From contig JAGAXG010000003.1 of the NCBI GenBank assembly GCA_017941035.1, positions 1 to 64,000 of the forward strand: 64,000 bases of DNA, in the 5' to 3' direction. The stretch is from a bacterium (lineage in GTDB: Bacteria > Cyanobacteriota > Vampirovibrionia > Gastranaerophilales > Gastranaerophilaceae). The position numbers were made by a program, and so were the translations under genes. The notes beneath the pieces were generated by a model, which was not told where the DNA came from, did no database searches, and saw only the letters and a list, made by a program, of their open reading frames with translations. Shown here one piece after another: positions 35,723 through 44,257 of this stretch (the stretch's first letter is position 1; the number at the start of each line of letters is the position of its first letter).

Positions 35723-36340
35723 CTATAATTTATTAATTTGATTATATTCTAATTCTACCGGTGTTTCACGACCGAAGATTGAAACATTTGCACGAAGTTT
35801 AGATTTGTCAGGGTAAACTTCAATAATATCTGCATCAAAGTCAGCAAACGGTCCTGATATAATTCTGATTTTGTCACCAACTTTAACATCCAATTCGACT
35901 TTTTCAACCTGTGACGATGTTCTGTGCAATATTCTTTTAATTTCACTCTCACGAACAGGTATAGGTTTCTTAACTGATCCTACAAATTTAGAAACACCGG
36001 TTGTGTGTCTAACTACATACCAGCTATCCTCATCCATAATCATTTCAACAAGAACATAACCAGGGAATATTTTTTCTTCTTTTTCTTGTTTTTTACCTGC
36101 TTTTACTTGTACAACAGTTTTTTGGGGTACTTCAATTCTGAAAATTTTATCAGCCATATTCATATATTCAATACGTTTTTCAAGGTTTACTTTAACCTTG
36201 TTTTCGTATCCAGAATATGTATGAACAATGTACCATCTTTTTTTGTTCTTTTTTGCTTCTTGAGCTTGAACTTCTGCCGCTTTTTCTGCTGCAATATCTT
36301 CGTTCAATTGTTCTTCCATTGTTTTTTCTTGTTTAGTCAT
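35723..36340 (-). CDS. nusG: transcription termination/antitermination factor NusG
   Basis: At 205 residues it has the NGN domain ([21 protein letters not shown], then FPGYVLVEM) and a C-terminal KOW domain ([19 protein letters not shown]). An acidic, alanine-rich extension of about 35 residues precedes the NGN domain. NusG binds RNA polymerase and links it to Rho or ribosomes. It lies 18 bases after secE, the standard order. Confidence 0.98.
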   Translation of the reverse strand: MTKQEKTMEEQLNEDIAAEKAAEVQAQEAKKNKKRWYIVHTYSGYENKVKVNLEKRIEYMNMADKIFRIEVPQKTVVQVKAGKKQEKEEKIFPGYVLVEMIMDEDSWYVVRHTTGVSKFVGSVKKPIPVRESEIKRILHRTSSQVEKVELDVKVGDKIRIISGPFADFDADIIEVYPDKSKLRANVSIFGRETPVELEYNQINKL

Positions 36341-36358
36341 AAGCCACCTTTTATAAAC

Positions 36359-36550
36359 TTACTTGATAAAACTCAATAACCCTTTAAAAATAAGGTCTAT
36401 TACATAAATAGCAATAGTAAACGCAAATACAATGGCAACTACAGCCATTGTCTCAGCTGCAACTTGATTCTTCTCCGGCCAACTGATTCTTCCCCATTCG
36501 GCTTTTACACCCTTAAAGTATGTTTTTATTGCTTCTACTGCTTGATTCAT
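36359..36550 (-). CDS. secE: preprotein translocase subunit SecE
   Basis: The 63-residue short-form SecE has an amphipathic region with KAEWGRISWPEKNQV and one membrane helix (about 36-58). It stabilises SecY in the Sec channel. I start at the ATG giving MNQAVEAIK, which follows AAGGAATT. A longer frame to 36634 would run through tRNA-Trp and is rejected. Confidence 0.95.
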   Translation of the reverse strand: MNQAVEAIKTYFKGVKAEWGRISWPEKNQVAAETMAVVAIVFAFTIAIYVIDLIFKGLLSFIK

Positions 36551-36576
36551 TTTTAATTCCTTTATACTGTATAAAT

Positions 36577-36649
36577 CGCGCCCTGAAGGACTCGAACCCT
36601 CGACATCCGGTTTTGGAGACCGACGTTCTACCAACTGAACTAAGGACGC
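36577..36649 (-). tRNA. tRNA-Trp (CCA)
   Basis: Cloverleaf of 73 bases: acceptor GCGTCCT/AGGGCGC with one G-U pair, D-arm GTTC/GAAC, anticodon stem TCGGT/ACCGG with loop CTCCAAA giving anticodon CCA, T-arm GAGGG-TTCGAGT-CCTTC, discriminator G. CCA is not encoded. It lies between rpmG and secE, its usual place. Confidence 0.96.
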
Positions 36650-36734
36650 TTATTTGAGATACTAAGACCTCAGATACTAAGGCAGTAAGAGTATAATTCT
36701 TATTATCCTAATGCCTTAGTTCCTTAGTTCTTTT

Positions 36735-36902
36735 TTACTTCGTTTCCTTATGTGTTGTGTGTTTTTTACATTTAGGACAATATTTGCTTAATTCCATTCT
36801 TTCCTTAATGTTTTTTTTGTTTTTAGTTGTAGTGTAGTTTCTTTCTTTGCAATCTTCACATGCAAGAACTACCATTCTGTCATTTTTTCCTTTGATACCC
36901 AT
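36735..36902 (-). CDS. rpmG: 50S ribosomal protein L33
   Basis: The 55-residue protein reads [19 protein letters not shown], then [10 protein letters not shown], then [15 protein letters not shown]. This is the zinc-binding form with four cysteines in two CxxC pairs. It precedes tRNA-Trp-secE-nusG-rplK-rplA, the common order. TAAAGGAAATAAAACA supplies the ribosome binding site. The 36-base leader is preceded by a strong hairpin at 36938-36974. Confidence 0.96.
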   Translation of the reverse strand: MGIKGKNDRMVVLACEDCKERNYTTTKNKKNIKERMELSKYCPKCKKHTTHKETK

Positions 36903-36937
36903 TGTTTTATTTCCTTTATTTTTTTTGTTATTTGACC

Positions 36938-36974
36938 TTTAAAAAAGAATGTGGGGCTCACATTCTTTTTTAAA
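36938..36974. promoter_or_regulatory. 16-bp perfect hairpin in front of rpmG
   Basis: TTTAAAAAAGAATGTG and its exact complement flank the 5-base loop GGGCT (plus strand). On the minus strand it ends 35 bases before the rpmG start and is T-rich on its 3' side. No gene ends here, so a leader attenuator or transcription-processing hairpin is possible. Confidence 0.5.
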
Positions 36975-37162
36975 TTCGGCTTATACGATAATTTTATATC
37001 AAACAAAAAAAATTGCAAATGTATTGTAAACAAATTATACAATACTTGACAAAATAAAAACAAAAATTTTGTAACTTTATTAAATATAAATTATGATTTA
37101 GTATTTTATTGTAAATTTTATTAAAGAAAATGAAATGTGTGTTGGGGGTAATTGATTACAAA

Positions 37163-37203
37163 ATAAAACTCTCCATAATTATTATGGTAACGGAGAGTTT
37201 TAT
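37163..37203 (-). terminator. terminator after DivIVA-like gene
   Basis: ATAAAACTCTCC and GGAGAGTTTTAT form a 12-bp stem with a 17-base loop, 16 bases beyond the stop of the gene at 37220, followed by a T-rich tail on the minus strand. Confidence 0.65.
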
Positions 37204-37219
37204 CTTATAGAATTTTTTT

Positions 37220-37807
37220 TTATCTGTTTATCGGTTGTTGAATGTTATTTTGTGTAGAATATTTTCCGATAGCGTCATTACGTATCTGTTCCATATAAAT
37301 TTGACCATTTTTAACAACTTGCTGTAATTGTGTCAAATTATCTTCAAGACTTGTCAGCACTTGTTTTGCGTATAATTCTGCGCCTTCTCTTATTTTCATT
37401 GCTTCATCTGTTGCTTGAAGTCTTATTTTTTCAGAATCTTGAAGAGCGTTGTGTTTAATGTTTTCACAATCTGCAACGACTTCGTTTTTAATACGAATTC
37501 CTTCACGTTCAATAGCTTTAATTCTATCTGATTCTGAAAGCATTCTATCTGCTTCATTTTGAGCATCTTGAACAATTTTGGCAGCTTTCTGCTGAGCTTC
37601 ATTTTGAAGTTCTTCTTTACGTTTTAAGAAAAGTCTCGATTCTTGGACTTCTACAGGCAGTGCTGCATATATTCTATCAATAAGTGTTTCAATTTCCCTT
37701 TTGTTTACTACTGTGTATTTAAATACCGAATAGCCTTCATCGAGAGCTATTTCAAGCATTTTGAGTAAATCATATACTCCTGTTTGTGGCATGTTTATAT
37801 CCCTCAC
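37220..37807 (-). CDS. DivIVA/Cdv3-like coiled-coil protein
   Basis: The 195 residues have a short N-terminal region (TGVYDLLKMLEIALDEGYSVF) followed by a long charged coiled coil (about 60-175) with repeated AAKIVQDAQNEADRML-type heptads, and a Gln-rich end. This composition matches DivIVA-like or ATP-synthase-b-like proteins of cyanobacteria; as I recall, the DivIVA-like Cdv3 gene neighbours coaD in some of them, as here. A role in cell division or polar organisation is inferred. It lies downstream of coaD and a 58-residue gene. Confidence 0.65.
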   Translation of the reverse strand: MRDINMPQTGVYDLLKMLEIALDEGYSVFKYTVVNKREIETLIDRIYAALPVEVQESRLFLKRKEELQNEAQQKAAKIVQDAQNEADRMLSESDRIKAIEREGIRIKNEVVADCENIKHNALQDSEKIRLQATDEAMKIREGAELYAKQVLTSLEDNLTQLQQVVKNGQIYMEQIRNDAIGKYSTQNNIQQPINR

Positions 37808-37888
37808 GTTTATATTAATAATATATTACATAAGCATTTTTCAATTGTCAAATAATTTCATTTCAGATAATTACATATTTTAACATGG

Positions 37889-38065
37889 TTACTCAAGCTG
37901 TTTTTTAGCTTTTTCTATATCTTTATCAAGTGTTGAATAGATTTCTTCAATAATTTTTTTTGCACCTGTTTCTTTTTTTGCTGTATAGCCTTTAAAAATA
38001 GGGAGTTTGTACCCTTTAAAGATTGTTTCTTCAAATTTTTTAATGTATTCACGAAAATTAAACAT
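37889..38065 (-). CDS. conserved-looking 58-residue protein overlapping coaD
   Basis: The frame reads MFNFREYIKKFEE, then GYKLPIFKGYTAKKETG, then EEIYSTLDKDIEKAKKQLE. It is short, basic and helical at the C-terminus, with no known family. A GGAGAAAA ribosome binding site sits six bases before the ATG, inside the end of coaD, and the start overlaps coaD by 8 bases, so it is translationally coupled. It lies between coaD and the DivIVA-like gene and may act with the latter. Confidence 0.75.
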   Translation of the reverse strand: MFNFREYIKKFEETIFKGYKLPIFKGYTAKKETGAKKIIEEIYSTLDKDIEKAKKQLE

Positions 38066-38537
38066 TTTTCTCCTTTAAGTATTTAAATACCGGTTCTGGT
38101 ACAAATTTAGAAATATCGCCTCCGTTAAAGAGAATTTCTTTTATTGTAGATGAAGATATAAAATTGTACTCTGGTTTTGTTGTTAAGAAAACAGTTTTAA
38201 TATCTTCGCAAAGTGTGCTGTTTGTTTGAGATAATTGCATTTCAAATTCAAAATCAGAAACTGCTCTCAAGCCTCGAATTAAAACATTTGCACCTATTTT
38301 TTTCGCGTATTCAATAGTCAAACCTTCGAAAGAATCTACATCGGCATTTGCTATGTTTTTAATGCTTTGTTTTATAAGTTTAATTCTTTCTTCTGTCGTT
38401 AAGAAGCCTGATTTAGCACTATTATGTGCAACAGCGATAATGACTTTGTCAAAAATAGAACAAGCATTTTTGAGAATATCTAAATGCCCATATGTAATTG
38501 GGTCAAAACTTCCCGGATAAATTGCAATTTTCATCAA
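38058..38537 (-). CDS. coaD: phosphopantetheine adenylyltransferase
   Basis: The 159-residue nucleotidyltransferase catalyses the fourth step of coenzyme A synthesis. The N-terminal YPGSFDPITYGHLDI motif (with TxGH), RGLRAVSDFEFEMQ and the C-terminal ISSSTIKEI are all present. It has normal length and lies upstream of the 58-residue gene on the same strand. Confidence 0.97.
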   Translation of the reverse strand: MMKIAIYPGSFDPITYGHLDILKNACSIFDKVIIAVAHNSAKSGFLTTEERIKLIKQSIKNIANADVDSFEGLTIEYAKKIGANVLIRGLRAVSDFEFEMQLSQTNSTLCEDIKTVFLTTKPEYNFISSSTIKEILFNGGDISKFVPEPVFKYLKEKNV

Positions 38538-38720
38538 TAATACCTCTTATAGAAATTATACATGGAATATATTGGTTGTAAACAATTGTAACAACATGAT
38601 TACATGTCTGCAATTTTTAAAACCAAGAATACTTAAATAATATATACAAAGTATATATTACTACCTTCTACTTTCTACCTACTAACCTTTTACACGAGGA
38701 ATTGTAAAAAATTCCAAGGA

Positions 38721-38748
38721 AGCTTCTTATTAAAGAAGCTTTTTTTTT
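38721..38748 (+). terminator. hairpin with T-run, plus-strand orientation
   Basis: AGCTTCTT-ATTA-AAGAAGCT is followed by eight T. No plus-strand gene ends nearby, so it may end an unannotated transcript or belong to the repeat region. Confidence 0.5.
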
Positions 38749-38756
38749 ACGCCCGA

Positions 38757-38802
38757 GCAGAGCCACGAGCGAAGCGAGAGATGAAGCAGAAACAGCGACA
38801 CG
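38757..38802 (+). repeat. 46-bp perfect direct repeat, copy 1
   Basis: Identical to 38860-38905. It contains CGAGCGAAGCGAG, is more GC-rich than the surroundings, and lies 103 bp from the second copy. Confidence 0.85.
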
Positions 38803-38859
38803 TCTGTGGCGGTGTTGCAAGCATAATCGTTGGCGTTTACTGCGAGGGCGTATTTGATA

Positions 38860-38905
38860 GCAGAGCCACGAGCGAAGCGAGAGATGAAGCAGAAACAGCG
38901 ACACG
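38860..38905 (+). repeat. 46-bp perfect direct repeat, copy 2
   Basis: Second exact copy of 38757-38802. The spacer between them is also GC-rich (GTGGCGGTGTTGCAAG). Confidence 0.85.
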
Positions 38906-38951
38906 AGTTTGTCAATGAAAAAGTGTAGACGCAGGTGTTTATTGTTAGAGC

Positions 38952-41345
38952 CTATTTTGCATCATATTTTTCTAGAAATCTGTACTTTTTATTGTGCGGA
39001 TTAAAAGAATAAACTTGATATTCTTTTCCGTCTGTAGTTATTTTTATCGAATTTAGAAAATCTGTCCGTAGGATATTTGTTTTTCTTAAAATATCAAGAG
39101 TTCCTTTATTAGGATGCCCAAAATAGTTTATTCCTGTTGAAATAATGGAAATTGTGTTATTCAAATATTTAATCATATTGTCATCGACAACTTGAGGACC
39201 TCCGTGGTGACCGACTTTCAAAACCTCAATATTATGTGGTAAATATTTTTTTATAAGCTCAAATGAAGTTATTCCTGCATCTGCCATAAAAAGTGTTTCA
39301 AAATTTTTGTATTTTAACAATGTAATGGTAGAAGAATCGTTGCTTGAATTTTTCCCATTGATATTAGTTTTATATGTTATAATCTTCAATTCATTTTCTT
39401 GGTAAATTGTTTCGTTATTTTCAGTAATTTTGATATTTTGATTTATTTCCCTTGCGGTTTTAAAAATATTACGTGCAGTCTGTGTTTGAGTATCTTTTGT
39501 ATTAAGATATAGGGTTTTAACATTTGTGTTTTTAATAAAATCAGAGGCCCCGCCTGAGTGGTCATTGTCGAAATGTGTCACAATAATTCCTTCAATATTT
39601 TTAATCCCACGATCTTTTAAGTATTTAAGCATAATAATTTTAGCTTGAGAATTCTCGCTTTTGTATGTCGATTTGCCCGTATCTATAAAGAAATATTTAT
39701 TTAGGGGAGTTTTTATCATAAAACAATCGGCATTTCCTACGTCAAATGCAGTTATTTCAAGATCTTTTGGTACAGGATGCAGAGTGGTGCAAATTAAAAT
39801 TATTGAAATTCCTACAATTGTGCAGAATGCTTGCTTCAATTTGTTATATTTTATTAAATAGGTCCCTATGATAAGCATTGTATAGTATAAAATGAGTTGA
39901 ATAATATTTGGATGTGAAGTTTCGAGGATGCAGAAAGGAAGATTTCCAAAGAAATTCGAAATTAAAACAAGAATATTTAGAAGATAATTGACAAAGAAAT
40001 CGAAAATAAGACATACGAAATTAGCGATAGGTTTTATTATTGCTAGAACCGAGCTTACAAAACCGAAAAAACTTATAACGGATAATAAAGTTCCCGCTGA
40101 AATATTGGCAAATATTGAATAAAGACTTATGGTATTAAAGTAGAACATTTGAATAGGTGCAATCCAAATTTGAGCGGTTAATGGGATTAAAATTGGAATT
40201 TTAAACCAATTTGGAACATTTTCAATTTTTTCATTAATAGTTTGGGCAGTTGTAATAAGCCCAAAAGTTACTAAAAAAGATAATTGAAAACTAACATCAT
40301 TTATATATGCGGGATTATAGATAAGCATAAGAACAGCAACAAGTGACAATAATGAGATACTATGCGTGTCACGGTCTATGAGTTTTCCTACCAATACAAA
40401 AATTAACATAATTGATGCACGAATAACGGATGGCCCAAGACCTGTCATAAGTGTATATGCAATAATTACAAGTATTCCTGATAAAACTCTTGCTTTAAAA
40501 GGGATTCCCAAAAACCTTAGAATAAAAAACCAGAAAGTATAAATAAACGCAACATTCATTCCAGAAGCTGCAAGTATATGTAATAATCCTGAATTTATAA
40601 ATGATTTTTTAATTTCATTTGTTGGAGCAACAGCATCTTGTCCAAAAACAATACCACCCAGAATTTCAAGATTTGGACTTTTTAAATATTGAGAATGAAC
40701 TTTTATAATTTCTTTTCTTGTATTATTTAGCTTGCTTAAAAATTTCCATTTAATTGAAGATTTATCTTTTAGAATTTTGAAATTTCCATCGTTAGAGTAA
40801 ATTACAGTAAATATGTTAAAATTTCTCAAATAAGCGCTGTAGTCAAATTGAGATGGATTTGTGGAATAAAAGGGTTTCCTTAAACTCCCTTTCTCAATAA
40901 TAATTTTTTGACCAACATTAAGTTTATCTAAATTGTTACCTGTAATGGTAACAAGAGCTTTCCCTTTAGTTTTATGCTTTCCGATATTTTCAACTTCCAT
41001 AAAAAATCTGACTTTATCTGCCTCTGCGGAATTTGGAACGCTTACAATTCTTCCTGTAAATGATGAATTTATAGGTGCGAATGTAATAAGTTGATCTGAA
41101 GTTTTTACTTTAAATGAAGTTAAGAAAAATGCTCCGTAAAATATTAATCCGAAAATTATAACTTTCTTAACATTAAATAGCTTAAAAATTAATGTTATGA
41201 ACAAAAATGCCGTAAATATAATTGCAAATAAAATTTCATAAGAACTAAAAAAAGCTAAAACTCCAGTCATAAATATGATTGAAGTCAGGCACATTAAAAC
41301 ATTTCTATTCTGCAAAATATCGTTTAAAAATTCTTTGTTAATCAT
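38952..41345 (-). CDS. comEC: DNA internalization protein ComEC/Rec2
   Basis: The 797-residue protein has an N-terminal membrane/DUF4131 region, the Competence domain (about 230-500; LHILAASGMNVAFIY and GLGPSVIRASIM) and a C-terminal metallo-beta-lactamase domain with THFDNDHSGG. ComEC forms the inner-membrane channel for single-stranded DNA during natural transformation. It diverges from pilT 86 bases away, and prepilin genes occur elsewhere in the window, so a competence pilus pathway is plausible. Confidence 0.94.
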   Translation of the reverse strand: MINKEFLNDILQNRNVLMCLTSIIFMTGVLAFFSSYEILFAIIFTAFLFITLIFKLFNVKKVIIFGLIFYGAFFLTSFKVKTSDQLITFAPINSSFTGRIVSVPNSAEADKVRFFMEVENIGKHKTKGKALVTITGNNLDKLNVGQKIIIEKGSLRKPFYSTNPSQFDYSAYLRNFNIFTVIYSNDGNFKILKDKSSIKWKFLSKLNNTRKEIIKVHSQYLKSPNLEILGGIVFGQDAVAPTNEIKKSFINSGLLHILAASGMNVAFIYTFWFFILRFLGIPFKARVLSGILVIIAYTLMTGLGPSVIRASIMLIFVLVGKLIDRDTHSISLLSLVAVLMLIYNPAYINDVSFQLSFLVTFGLITTAQTINEKIENVPNWFKIPILIPLTAQIWIAPIQMFYFNTISLYSIFANISAGTLLSVISFFGFVSSVLAIIKPIANFVCLIFDFFVNYLLNILVLISNFFGNLPFCILETSHPNIIQLILYYTMLIIGTYLIKYNKLKQAFCTIVGISIILICTTLHPVPKDLEITAFDVGNADCFMIKTPLNKYFFIDTGKSTYKSENSQAKIIMLKYLKDRGIKNIEGIIVTHFDNDHSGGASDFIKNTNVKTLYLNTKDTQTQTARNIFKTAREINQNIKITENNETIYQENELKIITYKTNINGKNSSNDSSTITLLKYKNFETLFMADAGITSFELIKKYLPHNIEVLKVGHHGGPQVVDDNMIKYLNNTISIISTGINYFGHPNKGTLDILRKTNILRTDFLNSIKITTDGKEYQVYSFNPHNKKYRFLEKYDAK

Positions 41346-41431
41346 AATTCCAACGGGAAAATGATATCATGAATTAACATATTGTCCAAAAGAAAAAATA
41401 ATGTTATAGTTTATAAAAAGGAATTAAATTA

Positions 41432-42532
41432 ATGGCAAATGGTTTTTATATTGAAGATTTTTTGAAACAATCAGTATCAGTTGGAGCATCTGATATACAT
41501 TTATGTGAAGGAGAACGCCCTTCAATAAGGGTTTCAGGACAAATTATGAGAATTAATGTACCTCCTTTAACAAATGAAGATATGGAGTTTGTTATAAGGA
41601 CGGTCGCTCCTTCTCATTTAAAGGATAGAATTTCAAGATTTTTTGATATTGATTTTTCCTATGAAATAGAAGGAGTTTCACGTTTTCGTGTAAATATGAG
41701 TCATCAGTTAGGGAAAAATGCAATGGTATTTCGTGCAATTCCTTACCATATTAAGAATTTTAAAGAATTGGGATTGCCAAATACCTTGGAAGAATTTGCA
41801 AGATTCAATAATGGTCTTATTTTGGTAACAGGACCTACCGGTTCAGGTAAATCAACAACTATAGCATCTTTGATAGATTATATAAATGCTACTTTTTCAA
41901 AACATATAATTACTGTTGAAGATCCCGTTGAATTTATATATACGAATAAAAAGTCAATTGTTTCTCAAAGGCAGTTGTTAATAGACACTCCATCATTTTC
42001 AGATGGTATAAAATATGCATTACGACAAGATCCTGATGTTATATTTATTGGTGAAATTCGTGACAGAGATACAATAGAAGCGGCTTTAAATGCAGCAGAG
42101 ACTGGTCACTTAGTAGTTTCAACCATTCATACAAATGATGCTGTACAAACAGTAACAAGAGTTATAAATCTTTTTGAACCCGCTGAAAGAAACTTTATTA
42201 GAAGTCAAGTGGCATCAACTTTAAAAGGTACGATTGCTCAAAAACTTATCCCTTCCAAGGATGAAACTTCAAGGTATCCTGCTCCGGAAATCCTTGTTGT
42301 TACACCTACAGTACAAGATTTTATTGAAAAGGATGAACTTGATAAAGTTTATGATTTAGTAAGAAACGGATCATTTAATAATATGACTACTATGAATATG
42401 TCTTTGTACAGATTGTATAAAGATGATAAAATTACAAAAGAAATGGCTTTGGCTTATTCGGATAACAAGTCGGAATTGGAACAATTAATTAGGGGAGTTT
42501 ATCACGGTACCGGGGTAAACAATAATCAGTAA
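41432..42532 (+). CDS. pilT: type IV pilus retraction ATPase PilT
   Basis: The 366-residue hexameric ATPase has a PAS-like N-domain (ASDIHLCEGERPSIRVSG), Walker A GPTGSGKST, the Asp box TVEDPVEF, Walker B RQDPDVIFIGEIRD and the His box HLVVSTIHTNDA. It powers pilus retraction. The last third is more divergent than usual PilT. It lies 3 bases upstream of recO and divergent from comEC. Confidence 0.92.
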   Translation: MANGFYIEDFLKQSVSVGASDIHLCEGERPSIRVSGQIMRINVPPLTNEDMEFVIRTVAPSHLKDRISRFFDIDFSYEIEGVSRFRVNMSHQLGKNAMVFRAIPYHIKNFKELGLPNTLEEFARFNNGLILVTGPTGSGKSTTIASLIDYINATFSKHIITVEDPVEFIYTNKKSIVSQRQLLIDTPSFSDGIKYALRQDPDVIFIGEIRDRDTIEAALNAAETGHLVVSTIHTNDAVQTVTRVINLFEPAERNFIRSQVASTLKGTIAQKLIPSKDETSRYPAPEILVVTPTVQDFIEKDELDKVYDLVRNGSFNNMTTMNMSLYRLYKDDKITKEMALAYSDNKSELEQLIRGVYHGTGVNNNQ

Positions 42533-42535
42533 AAT

Positions 42536-43309
42536 ATGCAAAATAGTTTCGTAACTGATGCTATCAATCTAAAATCCTATAATTTAAGTGAATCAGATAA
42601 AATTATTGTCATGTATTCAAAAGACAAAGGATTGATAAAGGGTGTAGCAAAGGGAGTAAAAAAAACAAAAAGTAAATTAGGTGCAAGGATGGATATGCTT
42701 GTAGCAAACACTGTTATGCTTCACAAGGGTAAAAATCTTAATACAATCTGTCAAGCAGAAGTTTTAAATACTTTTAGCCGTACAAGAACTGATTTAGACA
42801 AAATTTTTTATTCAATGTATATAACAGAGGTTGTGAACAATTTTGGACTTGAAGAAGATCCGAGTTCAAATGAAATTTATGATATTTTGTACAAATCTTT
42901 AAATGCAGTATCAAATGCCAAATCAAAAATTGAAATATTGCTTATTGTTATCAAATTTCAGTTAAAAATTATGAAAATATCAGGTTTTTCACTAGAATTT
43001 GATAATTGTCTTCACTGTCATGAAAAAGTTGAAGATACTACTATGTTTTTTGTTTCGGAACTCGGTGGAGTTGTATGTGAACAATGCTCAAAATTTATTC
43101 CTTATAAAAAGAAACAAATGCCGTACAAATTGAGAAATTTTTTTAGAGAAATGGCATTAAATGAATTTGATTATATTGGAGAATATGAAATTAAAGCTAA
43201 TGAAAAAGTTTGTACAGTTACATTTGATGTTTTAAAGGAGTATATAGAATTAAAATCTCCCAAAAAACTTAAATCAACAAGTGTTTTAAGCGAATTAACC
43301 GCAGTTTAA
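42536..43309 (+). CDS. recO: DNA repair protein RecO
   Basis: The 257 residues have the RecO OB-fold N-terminus (DAINLKSYNLSESDKIIVMYSKDKGLI), a helical middle and a zinc-finger pair CLHCHEK and CEQC. RecO loads RecA at gaps with RecF/RecR. It is three bases after pilT, so likely cotranscribed. The ATG overlaps no strong ribosome binding site, suggesting coupling. Confidence 0.93.
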   Translation: MQNSFVTDAINLKSYNLSESDKIIVMYSKDKGLIKGVAKGVKKTKSKLGARMDMLVANTVMLHKGKNLNTICQAEVLNTFSRTRTDLDKIFYSMYITEVVNNFGLEEDPSSNEIYDILYKSLNAVSNAKSKIEILLIVIKFQLKIMKISGFSLEFDNCLHCHEKVEDTTMFFVSELGGVVCEQCSKFIPYKKKQMPYKLRNFFREMALNEFDYIGEYEIKANEKVCTVTFDVLKEYIELKSPKKLKSTSVLSELTAV

Positions 43310-43386
43310 TAAAAATAAACAATTTCTTGAAGAATTGTATTTTTTCATGTACCCTTTTGTAAGTAAGGATTTTAAGAAAGGAAATC

Positions 43387-44247
43387 ATGGAAAAGGGATA
43401 CGTAGAAAATGGTTTTATTGTAGATTTAGCCCATGCTTCAAAAACTTCTGAAATAATTTATGAACTTTCACGAGTTCTCGATATGCCTGAAGCAGGAGGG
43501 AAACATATTTACTTAAAACTTGGTTCTGTTGATTTAGGGGAAAATGAATTAACAAGCATAAAAGCACTTGTAGAGCTTTTAGAGTCTCAAATTGAATGTA
43601 TAAGTACAAGTTCTTCAGTTACTCTTGAATCTGCACAAAAACTCGATATTAAAGTTTCTGAGTTTACAAATGAAATAGAAGCGCCGAAATTTGAGCCAAA
43701 AGAAGAAGTTACTCCTGAAGTTACAAAAGCACTTGATCATATTTTTGGAAATTCTGAGAGTAATCAAGTAGAAATAAAAAATGAATTGCCTTCAGATAAA
43801 ATAACAGTTGTCAAACAAGAAGAAGATGTTGTATTCGGACATAAAGATGAGGATAGTGACGATGTAAAAGAATTGAAAGCAGAAGCTGAGAATCTTCCGA
43901 CTTTGTACATAAGAAGAACAGTTCGTTCAGGACAAAGTATTAAGTCTGCTGGTAATATTATAATTATTGGAGATGTAAATCCGGGCGCAGAAATTATTGC
44001 GCAAGGTGATATTACTGTTTGGGGAATATTAGGCGGTATTGCCCATGCAGGATCAGAAGGAAATAATTATGCGAGAATAAGAGCTCTAAAATTAAATCCT
44101 GTTCAAATCAGGATAGGAGAGATTTTTGCAAGACGTCCTGATACGGTTAATATGCCGTATATTCAGAAAACAAGTGAATATACTCCGGAGGAAGCGTTTG
44201 CACATAACGGAAGTATAGTTATAAGAAAAATACACGAAGAAAGTTAA
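43387..44247 (+). CDS. minC: septum site-determining protein MinC
   Basis: The 286 residues include an N-terminal MinC-like domain (to about 110), an acidic linker (about 110-165) and the C-terminal beta-helix (VRSGQSIKSAGNIIIIGDVN, then GILGGIAHAGSEGN). MinC blocks FtsZ assembly away from midcell and binds MinD. It heads the minC-minD-minE operon, 10 bases before minD. An AAGGAAATC ribosome binding site is present. Confidence 0.95.
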   Translation: MEKGYVENGFIVDLAHASKTSEIIYELSRVLDMPEAGGKHIYLKLGSVDLGENELTSIKALVELLESQIECISTSSSVTLESAQKLDIKVSEFTNEIEAPKFEPKEEVTPEVTKALDHIFGNSESNQVEIKNELPSDKITVVKQEEDVVFGHKDEDSDDVKELKAEAENLPTLYIRRTVRSGQSIKSAGNIIIIGDVNPGAEIIAQGDITVWGILGGIAHAGSEGNNYARIRALKLNPVQIRIGEIFARRPDTVNMPYIQKTSEYTPEEAFAHNGSIVIRKIHEES

Positions 44248-44257
44248 GGAGATATAA

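Larger units (their letters stand above)
38538..38951. other. intergenic region with repeats and no gene
   Basis: Contains pyrimidine-rich imperfect CTAC/CTTT repeats at about 38658-38691, a hairpin with T-run at 38721-38748, and a 46-bp direct repeat. Frames crossing it are repeat translations with no coding character. Confidence 0.6.

Noticed and set aside
36551-36634. N-terminal extension of secE
   Set aside because: It would translate tRNA-Trp; the internal ATG has a proper ribosome binding site and gives a standard SecE.
36869-37063. 64-residue minus-strand ORF
   Set aside because: It overlaps the rpmG start and hairpin in another frame; L33 is the real gene.
38757-38905. CRISPR array
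   Set aside because: Only two units of 46 bp with a 57-base gap between copies and no cas genes; not an array.
38668-38915. Two minus-strand ORFs with repeated SLRSWLC peptides
   Set aside because: They are translations of the 46-bp direct repeat.
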